Source: Paludibacterium purpuratum (GTDB taxonomy: Bacteria; Pseudomonadota; Gammaproteobacteria; Burkholderiales; Chromobacteriaceae). Taken from it: a stretch of 64,000 nucleotides of DNA. The stretch is taken from contig NZ_SNZP01000011.1 of NCBI RefSeq assembly GCF_004363805.1, positions 97,942-161,941 of the forward strand. The letters run 5' to 3'. The notes below the pieces were generated by a model. That model saw nothing but the letters and a program-made list of their open reading frames with translations, made no database searches and was not told the DNA's origin. Numbering within the stretch: position 1 is the first letter of the stretch; each line of letters starts with the position of its first letter. A program made the translations under genes and the position numbers. Below are positions 28,211-35,570 of the stretch, piece by piece.

Positions 28211-29272
28211 TCAATCGAAGAGCGGCAACTGCGCGGCGATTGTCGCCTCTTCTTCCGCCAGCTTGACGCCCACGCCCAACAAGCGCACCGGTTGCTCCCC
28301 ACGGGCAAACCCCATTTGCATGAGTTGCGCGAAATGGGCGTCATCGAATGCACTGCCGATTTGCTCGACCGTGGTTTGCGTGAAGTCGGCGAACTTCAGC
28401 TTGCAGACAATGCCGCGAAAAGGCGGATTCCCCGCGCGGCCGAGCCTCTCCCGCAGCCGCTCTAGCAGCTCGGGCAGCGCCTGCAGGCAGGCGGCCAGAT
28501 CCGGTAGATCGGTTGCATAGGTCTCTTCCACGCTGACGCTCTTGCGCACACGGTCGACGGATACCTCCCGCTCATCCTCGCCGCGCGCCAGCCGGTGCAA
28601 GCGTTCGCCGAAGCGGCCGAACTGGTGTAGCAGCTCGGCCAGCGACCATTGGCGCAGATCGCCGCAAGTCAGAATCCCCATGCGTTTCATCCGCTCGGCA
28701 GTCACTTTGCCGATTCCCGGCACCTTGCCCACCGGCAAAGCCGCCACGAATGCATCGATTTCGTGCGGCAAGATCACTTTCTGACCATCGGGTTTGTTCC
28801 AATCGCTGGCGACTTTGGCGAGAAACTTGTTCGGCGCGATGCCGGCTGAGGCAGTGATGCCGATTTCCTGGCGGATGCGATCGCGGATCGCTTTGGCCAT
28901 CAGCGTCGCGCTGCCACGGCAGTGAGGTTGGCCCGTGACATCCAGGTAGGCCTCGTCCAGCGACAACGGTTCGATGCGGCTGGTGTAGTCGCCGTAGATT
29001 TGCATGATTCGATTGCTGGCCTCGCGATAGCGCGCCATATCCGGCGGCACGATCAACAGGCGGGGACAAAGCGTGAGCGCGCGTCGCGACGACATGGCGG
29101 AGTGAATGCCAAACTGACGGGCTTCGTAGTTACAGGTGGCGATGACCCCGCGGCTATCCGGGCGACCGCCTACGGCCAGCGGGATTCCGCGCCATGCGGG
29201 CGTGTCGCGCATCTCGATCGAGGCATAGAAACAGTCGCAGTCGATGTGGATAATCTTGCGGTCGGCGGGCAT
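28211..29272 (-). CDS. dinB: DNA polymerase IV (Y family)
   Basis: An error-prone translesion polymerase. The Y-family metal sites are visible: IDCDCFYASIE near residues 8-18 and SLDEAYLDVT near 100-110, with the two catalytic carboxylates. The helix-hairpin-helix of the thumb (VGKVPGIGKVTAERM) and the little-finger domain follow. The C-terminus ends QLPLFD, a textbook beta-clamp binding motif. From the ATG at 29272 it has 353 residues, the family length; an upstream frame adds 22 unlikely residues. No LexA-type CTGT-N8-ACAG box was seen upstream, so SOS control is unproven. Confidence 0.95.
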   Translation of the reverse strand: MPADRKIIHIDCDCFYASIEMRDTPAWRGIPLAVGGRPDSRGVIATCNYEARQFGIHSAMSSRRALTLCPRLLIVPPDMARYREASNRIMQIYGDYTSRIEPLSLDEAYLDVTGQPHCRGSATLMAKAIRDRIRQEIGITASAGIAPNKFLAKVASDWNKPDGQKVILPHEIDAFVAALPVGKVPGIGKVTAERMKRMGILTCGDLRQWSLAELLHQFGRFGERLHRLARGEDEREVSVDRVRKSVSVEETYATDLPDLAACLQALPELLERLRERLGRAGNPPFRGIVCKLKFADFTQTTVEQIGSAFDDAHFAQLMQMGFARGEQPVRLLGVGVKLAEEEATIAAQLPLFD

Positions 29273-29450
29273 TTGGGTGCAAAGCGGGTTGGGGGAGCGA
29301 TGAAAATGGAGCCGCCGACGCCCCGGGTCATCCTCCATCTTGTCCTTTTTTGGTGTGAACCTGGCTTGCTGGGGTATCGGCGGTGGGTATGTCAGCTCCG
29401 GAACTCAGTTTGCGCGTCCGGCGCGAAGGGGTAAAGCACCATGATGGATA

Positions 29451-29479
29451 TTGCGATGCAGCATGTATGCTGCATGCAA
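29451..29479. other. Long near-perfect palindrome between dinB and the copper chaperone gene
   Basis: TTGC-g-ATGCAGCAT and ATGCTGCAT-GCAA are perfect arms apart from one bulged G, around a two-base centre. It lies 22 bp beyond the stop of the PCu(A)C gene and 178 bp upstream of dinB. No T-run follows in either direction. It could be an operator or a transcript-end structure. Confidence 0.6.
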
Positions 29480-29501
29480 CGCCTATGCATTTGGTGCGGC
29501 T

Positions 29502-29972
29502 TTACATTTTCATCTGTTGCATATCGCCTTCAGTAGGCATATCGCGTACTTCGACCTGGATCTCCACCTTGCCGGCATGGGCAAAAGACAGCGTCAGCGG
29601 GAAGCGATCGCCGGTCTTGAGCGGTGCTTTGAGCCCCATCAGCATGATGTGCAGGCCCCCGGGGGCGAAATGTACCGGCTTGCCGGCCGGGATCGCGACG
29701 CCATCGGTCAGTTCGCGCATGCGCATGATGCCTTGATCCATGCTGCTCTGATGGATCTGTGTCTTGGCCGCAACGTCGCTACGCACCGTCAACAGCTTGT
29801 CGGTTTGGCCGCTGGCATTGCTGATATTCAGGTAGACGGCACCGTTGCTTGCCTGCATCGCCGTGCTGCGCGCCCAGACGCCGTCGATGGTTAGGTCGCC
29901 GACCTTGACGGGGTTTGCCAATGCCAATTGACTAACCAACAGCAGTAGCAAACCGGTAAAAAATTGTTTCAT
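29502..29972 (-). CDS. Periplasmic copper chaperone, PCu(A)C family
   Basis: Proteins of this family carry Cu(I) in the periplasm and help build the CuA/CuB sites of cytochrome oxidases. A signal peptide ends near residue 19 (QLALA). The family metal motif H-x(n)-M-x(n)-H-x-M is present: TQIHQSSM near the middle, MRMRE, and FAPGGLHIMLMGLK further on. Length is 156 residues. The Met-rich tail (DMQQMKM) may add copper ligands. It is monocistronic and sits away from any oxidase gene in this window. Confidence 0.9.
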   Translation of the reverse strand: MKQFFTGLLLLLVSQLALANPVKVGDLTIDGVWARSTAMQASNGAVYLNISNASGQTDKLLTVRSDVAAKTQIHQSSMDQGIMRMRELTDGVAIPAGKPVHFAPGGLHIMLMGLKAPLKTGDRFPLTLSFAHAGKVEIQVEVRDMPTEGDMQQMKM

Positions 29973-30160
29973 ACATCCTCACGGAGCTAGATTATGACAC
30001 CCGGTAAGCTACCACGATGCCTCCAGGGTGGAATGCGACAAATTGCCACAGCATCTTATGCTAATCTGCGACGTCAAACTATTTAACCTGGACGAATGGC
30101 GACGCTTTGGCATTTGCCGCCGTAGAATGGGCCGCCTCGACCTCTTTGGTTGCTAACTTC

Positions 30161-30808
30161 ATGTTCAAGACCTTTTTTCTGCAGTTTCTGTTCGGCGGGT
30201 TGATCAGCCTGGTGACCATCACCAACCCCCTGTCCAAGATTCCGTTGTTCGTCACGCTGACCCAGGGCATGAGCGAGGTGCGTCGCAGACAGCAGGCTAA
30301 AAAGGCGGCTGTCTATGCCGGCCTGATCATGGCCGTGAGCTTATTGGCCGGCAACGTGATTCTGGCCGTTTTCGGCATTTCCTATGGCGCGCTGCGCATT
30401 GCCGGCGGCTTCGTGGTGGCGGTGCTGGGCTATCGCATGCTGTTCATGTCGCAAGATCCGGGACAGGCACCCAAGCCGCAGAACAACCGCGAGGACTACT
30501 CCTTCTTCCCGTTGGCCATGCCGGGCATTAGCGGACCGGGCACCATCGCCGTGGTCATCGGCATCGCCACCGAAATCGCCGAGCAACCCTCGCTACCTGC
30601 CAAGATGCTGGCGTTCGGCATGACCTTCGCGGCGATCTTCCTGACCAGCCTAGGCATGTGGCTCGTGCTGCGTTCCTCGGCGCTGTTGTCGGAAAAGATG
30701 GGCCGTAACGGCACGGAGGTGATGACCCGGTTGCTGGGCTTTCTGTTGATCTGCGTCGGGGTGCAGTTCGTCGGCTCCGGGATTCGCAGTTTTATGGCCG
30801 GCTCCTGA
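30161..30808 (+). CDS. MarC family integral membrane protein
   Basis: A 215-residue inner-membrane protein with about six helices. Family features include the NPLSKIPLF segment (residues 23-31) in the first half and the FPLAMPGISGPGTIAVVIG stretch in the second half, the two related re-entrant-like segments of MarC/YchE proteins. The function of the family is not established; it was once linked to antibiotic resistance. I chose the ATG at 30161 because the 18 residues upstream do not look like a MarC start. A good terminator follows. Confidence 0.9.
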   Translation: MFKTFFLQFLFGGLISLVTITNPLSKIPLFVTLTQGMSEVRRRQQAKKAAVYAGLIMAVSLLAGNVILAVFGISYGALRIAGGFVVAVLGYRMLFMSQDPGQAPKPQNNREDYSFFPLAMPGISGPGTIAVVIGIATEIAEQPSLPAKMLAFGMTFAAIFLTSLGMWLVLRSSALLSEKMGRNGTEVMTRLLGFLLICVGVQFVGSGIRSFMAGS

Positions 30809-30830
30809 TTTGTAGTTTAATTACCTCAAG

Positions 30831-30867
30831 AAAAAGCCTGCCCCCGTCTCGGTGGGCGGGCTTTTTT
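30831..30867 (+). terminator. Rho-independent terminator after the marC-like gene
   Basis: GCCTGCCC and GGGCGGGC pair (one G-T wobble) around a ten-base loop, with AAAAA before and TTTTTT directly after. The A and T runs could make it work in both directions. Confidence 0.85.
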
Positions 30868-30951
30868 CTATCTTGATCTGAATTTGATCATTGTCATGGT
30901 GCGATGCGGAATTGAAATGTAGTTTTATTTCAAAACCAATGGAATAAAGCC

Positions 30952-31608
30952 ATGACGATCAAAGCTGTGCTATTCGACCATGACGGAACGCTGGTCGACT
31001 CCGAGATCATCCACTATCGACTGTGGTGCGAGGTGCTTGGCGCGCATGACGTCGAATTGTCGCTGGATGATTATCGACAGCATTATGTCGGCGTGCCGGG
31101 CGACGAGAATGCGCGCGACATGGTGCGGCGCTTCGGCTTATCGGCGGCTCCCGACGCGTTGTTTACCGCCAAGGACGATGCCACCCGGGCCTATTTGCAT
31201 GCGCGTGCTTTTCCCTTGATGCCCGGTGTGCCGGAAGTGCTGCAAGCCTGCCGCCGCCGGCGCTGCGATTTGGCGGTGGTGACCGGTGCCAACGCTCAAG
31301 GGGTGACGGCCTCGTTGCGCGAACACAACTGCTTTGCGCACTTCGCCACGATGGTGACGCGCGACGACGTGGCCTATAGCAAGCCCGAACCGGATGTTTA
31401 TCTGTTGGCACTGGAACGTTTGGAACTACTGCCGTCCGAGTGCGTGGCGGTCGAGGATACCGAAGCCGGTCTGCAAGCCGCGCTGGCGGCTGGTTTGCGC
31501 TGTGTGGCGGTACCGACCGATCTGTCGCGCGAACAGGACTTCACCGGTGCCTCGGCCCGTTGCGACAGTCTGATGGATGCCTGGGCGTGGATCGATCGCC
31601 AGGACTGA
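30952..31608 (+). CDS. HAD-superfamily phosphatase (beta-phosphoglucomutase/phosphoglycolate phosphatase-like)
   Basis: A cytoplasmic HAD subfamily IA hydrolase of 218 residues. Motif I is FDHDGTLVDSE with nucleophile Asp9 and acid/base Asp11; motif II is VVTGAN (Thr); motif III is the Lys in SKPEPDVYL; motif IV is AVEDTEAG. The cap domain lies between about 15 and 85. Such proteins dephosphorylate small sugar phosphates or phosphoglycolate; the exact substrate cannot be inferred. It is monocistronic and converges on an outer-membrane protein gene with a short hairpin between. Confidence 0.88.
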   Translation: MTIKAVLFDHDGTLVDSEIIHYRLWCEVLGAHDVELSLDDYRQHYVGVPGDENARDMVRRFGLSAAPDALFTAKDDATRAYLHARAFPLMPGVPEVLQACRRRRCDLAVVTGANAQGVTASLREHNCFAHFATMVTRDDVAYSKPEPDVYLLALERLELLPSECVAVEDTEAGLQAALAAGLRCVAVPTDLSREQDFTGASARCDSLMDAWAWIDRQD

Positions 31609-31615
31609 CCTGGGA

Positions 31616-31638
31616 AAGCCGCAGTACGACCGCGGCTT
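31616..31638. terminator. Possible bidirectional terminator between convergent genes
   Basis: AAGCCGC and GCGGCTT form a seven-pair stem with a nine-base loop, 8 bp after the HAD stop and 21 bp from the stop of the convergent outer-membrane protein gene. T-runs are short on both strands. Confidence 0.45.
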
Positions 31639-31658
31639 CCTCCGATCAATCGCCCGCC

Positions 31659-32345
31659 TTAGAAGTTGTAGCCAGCCATCACATTCATCCGCCACATCCG
31701 TGGCTTATTGGATATGGTGCTTGTGAGAGTGTTACCAAGGGAGTTGGCCGTCGCTTTGCCAACCTGGGTTTGATTGAAACCGATATATTCCCCTTCCATG
31801 CGCAGTTGCCATCCGCTCTTCCATGCTCTGGTCGCGCCCGCACCGAGGCCGATGCCTCGTAGTTTGCCACTGGACCAACCCTCGAATTGGCCCTTGGCCT
31901 GGTGATAGCCCAGCTTGCCGAACAGTAGCCAGTTGTCGCCCAGTTGCTTGCCGGCCAGGGCATAGACCGCCGTATGCTGCGACAGGGTGAACTTTGGCCC
32001 CTGCCCGTAGGTATTGTCCTTGGTTAAGTAGTCGGTACTACTACGTTTGCCGGGCTCCAGGTTGATGCCGGCACCCGCCACCCAGGTCGGTGCGATTCTC
32101 TCCGTCCAGGAAAAGTCCAGTATGGGTACTGCCGTATGTTGCGAAGCACTATCCGATGTCGTGTTCGTGATGACAGGCCCTACCGAGGGTGTGTATTCAT
32201 TCTTGCGAGTCGCCTTGTGATCGAGTTGGGCCATGGAGATCCCTACGGCGATGGCCGGGCCGGTAAAGGGATCGTTGTCCGCGGCCAGGGCCGCGCCGCT
32301 GGCCAGTGTGCAGGCGGTCAAAACCAGTAATCGTGTGGTGTGCAT
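31659..32345 (-). CDS. Small outer-membrane beta-barrel protein (paralogue 1)
   Basis: A predicted outer-membrane protein of 228 residues with unknown function. A signal peptide ends near residue 21 (GAALA), followed by DNDPFTG. The mature part alternates polar and hydrophobic residues as in an eight-stranded barrel, with aromatic girdle residues, and the chain ends in Phe (VMAGYNF), the usual barrel assembly signal. The ATG at 32345 starts the signal peptide. It resembles the next gene at the mature N-terminus (DPFTG) and in the LGYHQA segment. It may be a porin-like or OmpW/OmpA-barrel-type adhesin; I cannot decide. Confidence 0.75.
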   Translation of the reverse strand: MHTTRLLVLTACTLASGAALAADNDPFTGPAIAVGISMAQLDHKATRKNEYTPSVGPVITNTTSDSASQHTAVPILDFSWTERIAPTWVAGAGINLEPGKRSSTDYLTKDNTYGQGPKFTLSQHTAVYALAGKQLGDNWLLFGKLGYHQAKGQFEGWSSGKLRGIGLGAGATRAWKSGWQLRMEGEYIGFNQTQVGKATANSLGNTLTSTISNKPRMWRMNVMAGYNF

Positions 32346-32520
32346 CTGTGGCTCCTGAGAAAGCGCAGCGCATCGGCGATGCACTGCGAGTTGTTCACGG
32401 AACCCGATGGTATGGAATGGGGCGGAGCTTGGTTATCGGAAAGGATTGTGAAGTGTATGGGAAATTTCTTATATTTCTGCCGGGTGTCGGCGCGCGACAT
32501 AGGCGAGTGTGCGCAAGGCA

Positions 32521-32544
32521 AAGCCGAGGAGCATGCCGCGGCTT
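32521..32544 (-). terminator. Weak terminator-like hairpin after the second barrel gene
   Basis: On the minus strand AAGCCG and CGGCTT can pair around a 12-base loop, about 26 bp after the stop of the barrel gene at 32570, followed by a weak T-rich stretch. The rest of the 224-bp gap between the two barrel genes shows nothing else I recognise. Confidence 0.35.
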
Positions 32545-32569
32545 CGAAGCATGGCCCATCGCGGCTGAA

Positions 32570-33250
32570 TTAGAAGCGATAGGTCAACAAGACGTTACCG
32601 CGCGCTTGGCCATACTCGGCATCGTAAGCCTTGACGCCGCTATAAGCCACCGAGTAATTGCTGAAGGGGACGGATTGCACTTCCATTCGTAGGCTGAGCT
32701 GTTTATTGAAAGCTCGCTCCGCGCCGAAACCGAGGCCGAAGCCGTTTAGCGTATGCTTGTGCTTCCCAGAGACGGTCGAACCATACTCGGCACGCGCCTG
32801 GTGATAACCCAGCGAGCCGTAGAGTTGCCAGTTGTCGCTCAAGCGGTAGCCCGGCTGAAAGTAGAGGGCAACGTGCCGTTTGAGTTTCATCGAAGCTTTG
32901 TCTTCGCGGTTGCCAACTTTGGCTAATTGTATGTCGCCGGCATCGACAGTGGCCAGGTCGGCACGAAAGCCGATGGTGCCGATCCAGCGCTCGCTAAGCG
33001 GGAAGCCATACGACAAGTCGGCAGTCGGGGTGAGGAAGCCTTGTCTTGTGCCATGTGCCGACCATATCGTGTCAGCGGATGCCATGTACACTCCCATGCG
33101 ATATGCCGGCGTGGTGTAGATTTGATGACGGCCCACGCCCGCGCTCAGGCCGAGGCCGGCGCGAAAGCCGGTGAATGGGTCTTCCCCCGCCAAAGCATCG
33201 GCGCCCGCAAGAATGCCTAAGGTAAGAAGCAATGGCTTTGAAAGGTGCAT
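32570..33250 (-). CDS. Small outer-membrane beta-barrel protein (paralogue 2)
   Basis: A predicted outer-membrane barrel of 226 residues. A signal peptide ends near residue 21 (ADALA) and the mature protein starts GEDPFTGF, as in the neighbouring paralogue. The strands LTPTADLSYGFPL, WQLYGSLGYHQARAEY and SLRMEVQSVPF are amphipathic, and the chain ends in Phe (VLLTYRF). The ATG at 33250 has GAGCTC-type weak ribosome-site context; three codons upstream another frame start exists but adds nothing. Function is unknown. A TATACT element at 33289-33294 (minus strand) may be its -10. Confidence 0.75.
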   Translation of the reverse strand: MHLSKPLLLTLGILAGADALAGEDPFTGFRAGLGLSAGVGRHQIYTTPAYRMGVYMASADTIWSAHGTRQGFLTPTADLSYGFPLSERWIGTIGFRADLATVDAGDIQLAKVGNREDKASMKLKRHVALYFQPGYRLSDNWQLYGSLGYHQARAEYGSTVSGKHKHTLNGFGLGFGAERAFNKQLSLRMEVQSVPFSNYSVAYSGVKAYDAEYGQARGNVLLTYRF

Positions 33251-33288
33251 GCTGAGCTCCTGAAGAATCACTAGGTTTGGGAGTCAGC

Positions 33289-33294
33289 AGTATA
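33289..33294 (-). promoter_or_regulatory. Candidate -10 element of the second barrel gene
   Basis: TATACT on the minus strand lies 38 bp before the barrel start at 33250. The -35 position, inside the 19-bp direct repeat, matches consensus poorly. Support is positional. Confidence 0.3.
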
Positions 33295-33296
33295 AA

Positions 33297-33315
33297 AATC
33301 CGAATCGATGCCTTA
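33297..33315. repeat. 19-bp direct repeat, copy A
   Basis: The 19-mer AATCCGAATCGATGCCTTA occurs here, 35 bp beyond the stop of the fatty-acid hydroxylase gene, and again exactly at 34460-34478. The two copies flank that gene. Confidence 0.9.
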
Positions 33316-33334
33316 TGCAGGGCGATGCCTTATG
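33306..33334. repeat. 12-bp tandem repeat adjoining direct-repeat copy A
   Basis: CGATGCCTTATG occurs at 33306-33317, overlapping copy A, and again at 33323-33334, five bases further on. The second copy lies inside the segment bounded by the 19-mers. Confidence 0.85.
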
Positions 33335-33350
33335 TGAGATCGGCCAATTC

Positions 33351-34211
33351 CTATTTTGTATCGTTCCGTGCGGCGATCAGTGCTTCGACCCGCTCCGGCG
33401 GCGCGAGCAGCATCATCAGTTTGTGTCGCCAGCCGCGAGCCGTTACCAGGTCGTTCAGCATGTCCCGCCACTCCCAGAAGGTCACCCGCAAAGGGTTGAA
33501 ACTGGTGACCGGTTTGACTGTGCCGAATTGGCACGGCTCGTCGTCGCGTTCGTCGACATAGGTGCCGAACAGGCGATCCCAGATCACCAAAACACCGGCA
33601 TAGTTTTTGTCGAGGTAGACCGGGTTCTTGGCGTGATGGCAGCGGTGTATCCGCGGAGTGTTGAATACATACTCCAGTACCCCCAGTCGACGACATAGGC
33701 GGGTGTGCACAAAGAATTGATACGCCAGGTTGAGCAGCACCACCGCGATGATCGACTGCGGGGGAAAGCCGACCCAGGCCAGCGGCAGCCAGAACAGCCA
33801 CATGCCGGCGACGGGGTACATCAAGCTCTGACGGAACGCGGTGGAAAAATTCATGCGCGTCGAGCTGTGATGGACGCTGTGCGCGGCCCAAAACCAGCGC
33901 ACACGGTGGCTGGCGCGGTGAAACCAGTAATAGAGGAAATCCTGCAGCAGAAACAGTGCCAACGCACTCTGCCAGCCCGGTGCCATGGCGAATAAGTGGT
34001 GCCGTTCGGCGAGCCAGGAAAACAGCGGCAGGGTGAGGAACCAGGCCAATTTGTCGGCACCCTGATGCAGGAGCGCCAGCGTGGCGTTGCACAGCGAGTC
34101 GGCCAGGCTGTAATACTCGCCACGACCGCGCCGGCGCCAATAAAGGAATTCGCTGCCGACGAACAGCAAGAATAATGGCGACATCGCCAGCAGAATCAGT
34201 TCGACATCCAT
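33351..34211 (-). CDS. Sterol desaturase/fatty acid hydroxylase family membrane protein
   Basis: A di-iron membrane oxygenase family member of 286 residues. Histidine boxes are present: HRASH, HSVHH and HRCHH, with further His/Asn ligands between, and several hydrophobic helices surround them, starting with LLAMSPLFLLFVG. Bacterial members hydroxylate or desaturate lipids, but the substrate is unknown. I chose the ATG at 34211, which has GGAG about 11 bp upstream; an ATG at 34253 adds 14 residues and has no ribosome site. The gene lies between two exact copies of a 19-bp repeat, downstream of rodA, and is likely a later insertion. Confidence 0.88.
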   Translation of the reverse strand: MDVELILLAMSPLFLLFVGSEFLYWRRRGRGEYYSLADSLCNATLALLHQGADKLAWFLTLPLFSWLAERHHLFAMAPGWQSALALFLLQDFLYYWFHRASHRVRWFWAAHSVHHSSTRMNFSTAFRQSLMYPVAGMWLFWLPLAWVGFPPQSIIAVVLLNLAYQFFVHTRLCRRLGVLEYVFNTPRIHRCHHAKNPVYLDKNYAGVLVIWDRLFGTYVDERDDEPCQFGTVKPVTSFNPLRVTFWEWRDMLNDLVTARGWRHKLMMLLAPPERVEALIAARNDTK

Positions 34212-34354
34212 GGACGTGGGGACTCCGACCGCAATTGATTGACCAATAGTCATGATAGTGGCATTGCCGGGTTTTGCCTAGCGGTCGGCAACGTCGCCGG
34301 CTTGGCGGCGAAACTCAAGAAACGCGCGTGCAGAAGAACCCGCCATGGCGCCCG

Positions 34355-34385
34355 ACAAAGCGCAGACATCGGGGCTGCGCTTTGT
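34355..34385 (-). terminator. Strong hairpin downstream of the mre/mrd operon
   Basis: ACAAAGCGCAG and CTGCGCTTTGT form a perfect 11-bp stem with a nine-base loop, about 90 bp past the rodA stop and in the gap before the hydroxylase gene. There is no T-run. It may end or process the mre/mrd transcript, or separate it from the hydroxylase gene. Nothing else was seen in the 264-bp gap apart from the repeat copy. Confidence 0.5.
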
Positions 34386-34459
34386 GTTGTCGACGGCGCC
34401 TTGATGGTATTAAGGCAGGGTGTGTGTGACAAGAGAAGCGCTAGAAGCGTTCTCGTTGC

Positions 34460-34478
34460 AATCCGAATCGATGCCTTA
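34460..34478. repeat. 19-bp direct repeat, copy B (includes the rodA stop codon)
   Basis: This is an exact second copy of the 19-mer at 33297-33315, in the same orientation, 1163 bp away. Its last three bases are the complement of the rodA TAA stop. Confidence 0.9.
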
Positions 34479-35570
34479 CTTACGTAGCTTGCCGATGCTC
34501 ATCAACATGCCGGTGCCGATGAACAAGGTGACGGTGGCCGTACCGCCGTAGGACACAAAGGGCAATGGCACACCGACAACCGGCAGAATGCCCGAAACCA
34601 TGCCCATATTGACGAAGGCGTAGAAGAAGAACGACAGCGTGATCGAGCCTGCCATCAGCCGGCCGTACAATGTCTGGGCGCGGGCGGTGATCATCAGCCC
34701 GCGGCTGATGATCAATAGATAGAGGCCGACCAGAATCAGGTTGCCGATCATGCCGAACTCTTCCGAGAACACGGCGAAAATGAAGTCGGTGGTGCGTTCC
34801 GGGATGTAGTCGAGGTGCGTTTGGGTGCCGTTGAGCCAGCCCTTGCCGATCGGCCCGCCGGAGCCGATGGCGATCATCGACTGGATGATGTGATAACCGG
34901 CCCCGAGCGGATCGCTCATCGGATCGATCAGCGTCAGAATCCGCTTTTTCTGGTAATCGTGCATGACGTGCCAGATAACCGGCAGGCTGGCCGCGAATAC
35001 GGCCAAGCCGCCGACGATCACGCGCCAGGACAGGCCGGCGAAGAACAGCACGAAGAATCCGGCCGCCATGATCAGCGTGGCGGTACCGAGGTCGGGCTGT
35101 TTGAGAATCAGCCCGACCGGCAGCAGCATCAGCGCGATGGCGACCAGGAAATGCCACCAGCGCAGACTGGCTTCGTGCTTCTGGAAGTACCAGGCAATCA
35201 TCATCGGCAGCGCGATCTTCATGATTTCCGACGGCTGGATGCGGGTAAAGCCCAGCGACAACCAGCGCGTCGAGCCGTTGACGGTGATGCCCTTGAAATG
35301 CACCGCCACCAGGAGCAATAGTCCGACCAGGTAAAGCGGTGGGCCGAAGTGCATGATCATCTGCGGGCGAGAGCGGGCGATCAGCCACATGATGGTCAGC
35401 GACAGCATGGTATAGACAAGCTTGTTGTCGATCTTGTCGAAGCTCTGGTTCGAAGCCGAGTAGAGAACCAGCAGACTCAACATGAAAATCAGGCCGAGGA
35501 ATAGCATCAACCAGCCGTCGAGCGGTTCGATCAGCTTTGCCCAAAGGCGCTTAAGGATTTGCGACTTCAT
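34476..35570 (-). CDS. rodA: Rod shape-determining peptidoglycan glycosyltransferase RodA (MrdB)
   Basis: A SEDS-family inner-membrane glycosyltransferase that polymerises lipid II for cylindrical wall growth with PBP2. The 364-residue protein has about ten helices. SEDS features include the NGSTRWLSLGFTRIQPSEIMK block, the KQPDLGTA segment with the conserved Asp, and the C-terminal GVPLPFVSYGGTA motif. Start and stop overlap mrdA by 20 bp, which couples the two partner proteins. It is the last gene of the mreB-mreC-mreD-mrdA-rodA run. Confidence 0.96.
   Translation of the reverse strand: MKSQILKRLWAKLIEPLDGWLMLFLGLIFMLSLLVLYSASNQSFDKIDNKLVYTMLSLTIMWLIARSRPQMIMHFGPPLYLVGLLLLVAVHFKGITVNGSTRWLSLGFTRIQPSEIMKIALPMMIAWYFQKHEASLRWWHFLVAIALMLLPVGLILKQPDLGTATLIMAAGFFVLFFAGLSWRVIVGGLAVFAASLPVIWHVMHDYQKKRILTLIDPMSDPLGAGYHIIQSMIAIGSGGPIGKGWLNGTQTHLDYIPERTTDFIFAVFSEEFGMIGNLILVGLYLLIISRGLMITARAQTLYGRLMAGSITLSFFFYAFVNMGMVSGILPVVGVPLPFVSYGGTATVTLFIGTGMLMSIGKLRK

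Noticed and set aside
29273..29450. LexA box upstream of dinB.
   Set aside because: I found no CTGT-N8-ACAG or close variant in the upstream region, so SOS control cannot be claimed.
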